Position numbers and translations under genes: made by a program. A DNA stretch of 64,000 nucleotides, from NCBI RefSeq assembly GCF_900130055.1, contig NZ_FQXU01000004.1, positions 186,001-250,000 on the forward strand, in the 5' to 3' direction. This document shows, in pieces, positions 63,733 to 64,000 of this stretch (positions are counted from its first letter, which is position 1; each line of letters opens with the position of its first letter). The DNA is from Clostridium intestinale DSM 6191. Its GTDB lineage: Bacteria > Bacillota > Clostridia > Clostridiales > Clostridiaceae. The notes under the pieces were generated by a model. That model searched no databases. It had not been told where the DNA came from and saw only the letters and a program-made list of their open reading frames with translations.

Positions 63733-63761
63733 AGTATATTAAATCAAAATTCAGTTGTCAA
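63733..63761 (-). promoter_or_regulatory. Promoter of the metG T-box leader
   Basis: Consensus -35 TTGACA (63756-63761), 17-base spacer, -10 TATACT (63733-63738) on the minus strand, immediately ahead of the T-box leader. Confidence 0.85.
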
Positions 63762-63769
63762 GGGGGTTT

Positions 63770-64000
63770 CTATTTTGAAAATAAGTTTTTTATTGCATTA
63801 AATACATCTGAAAAGAACTGTCCTATCTTTGCAAATAATCCTTTTGCTTCTTCGCTAGTTAACTTATCCTTTAATTGATTTGTTACATCATTTAATTGAT
63901 CTTTTATGCTGTTATAATCAAGATCTAGATTATTTATTTTACTCATTAGTGTCTTTATGCTAGCTATATCTTCACTAGATAATTTATCTTTATAATCTTT
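63770..64000 (-). CDS. DUF1002-like protein, C-terminal fragment at the window edge
   Basis: The minus strand is open from the right edge to a stop at 63770: 76 residues, beginning KDYKDKLSSEDIASI and ending LTSEEAKGLFAKIGQFFSDV and FNAIKNLFSK. The acidic/basic helical pattern and the LTSEEAKG...IGxFF ending resemble the C-terminus of secreted DUF1002 (YpuA-like) proteins. The N-terminus lies outside the window, so a signal peptide cannot be checked. The frame was found by hand translation. The metG promoter begins just before its stop codon, so there is no room for a separate terminator. Confidence 0.65.
   Translation of the reverse strand, partial: KDYKDKLSSEDIASIKTLMSKINNLDLDYNSIKDQLNDVTNQLKDKLTSEEAKGLFAKIGQFFSDVFNAIKNLFSK

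Noticed and set aside
1-64000. tRNA, rRNA, CRISPR arrays, prophage, insertion sequences
   Set aside because: None seen on reading both strands; only Rpn-type genes hint at mobility.

Overview
The window reads as a chromosomal segment of a low-GC Firmicute, most probably Clostridium sensu stricto and plausibly C. perfringens or a close relative. This rests on the very AT-rich sequence, strong AGGAGG-type ribosome binding sites, a type III glutamine synthetase with an antiterminated leader, a Met T-box, galactitol-type PTS genes and many small two-component/ABC modules. Species is an inference; no rRNA or tRNA gene, CRISPR array, phage or insertion sequence was found. Many genes had their start moved inward from the longest reading frame because a clear Shine-Dalgarno sits before an internal ATG.

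Layout. 0-5 kb: the start of uppP (runs off the left edge), a heterodimeric ABC exporter and its divergent LysR regulator. 5-10 kb: a solitary fmt between two near-identical direct repeats, an SdpI-like membrane protein, a HAD phosphatase, a methyltransferase, and an operon for prenylated-FMN supply (LpdD-like, UbiX, PPOX-fold protein) with no UbiD decarboxylase. 10-24 kb: two four-gene two-component/ABC-2 modules, an unusual acyltransferase-TraB fusion, a GAF-containing histidine kinase, and a PiT phosphate transporter with its DUF47 partner. 24-33 kb: a SIS / hexapeptide / GntR sugar cluster, a TetR-controlled flavoprotein-MFS operon with two visible operators, a large unknown HTH protein and a chemoreceptor. 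33-44 kb: a galactitol-type PTS operon with PRD activator and class II aldolase, then an ArsR-controlled ABC-2 exporter operon facing a methyltransferase across a long palindrome. 43-54 kb: glnN behind a candidate ANTAR leader, map, a short AraC regulator, a transporter, a membrane-anchored MutS-like ATPase, a DUF2087 regulator and glnS. 54-64 kb: small membrane proteins, lepB, a nonsense-interrupted Rpn gene plus the tail of a second one, a MATE pump, a very divergent methionyl-tRNA synthetase under a Met T-box, and the end of a DUF1002-like gene at the right edge.

Most notable signals: (1) the decamer TGATGGGCCT, found about eleven times on both strands, both inside genes and as inverted pairs forming a short hairpin repeat family at 56-61 kb; (2) a MetRS-like protein altered in several catalytic motifs but controlled by a Met T-box; (3) a membrane acyltransferase fused to a TraB/GumN domain that has lost both signature histidines; (4) a promoter, tandem hairpins and an overlapping terminator ahead of glnN that fit ANTAR antitermination; (5) a prFMN-supply operon without a decarboxylase; (6) Rpn elements in two stages of decay.
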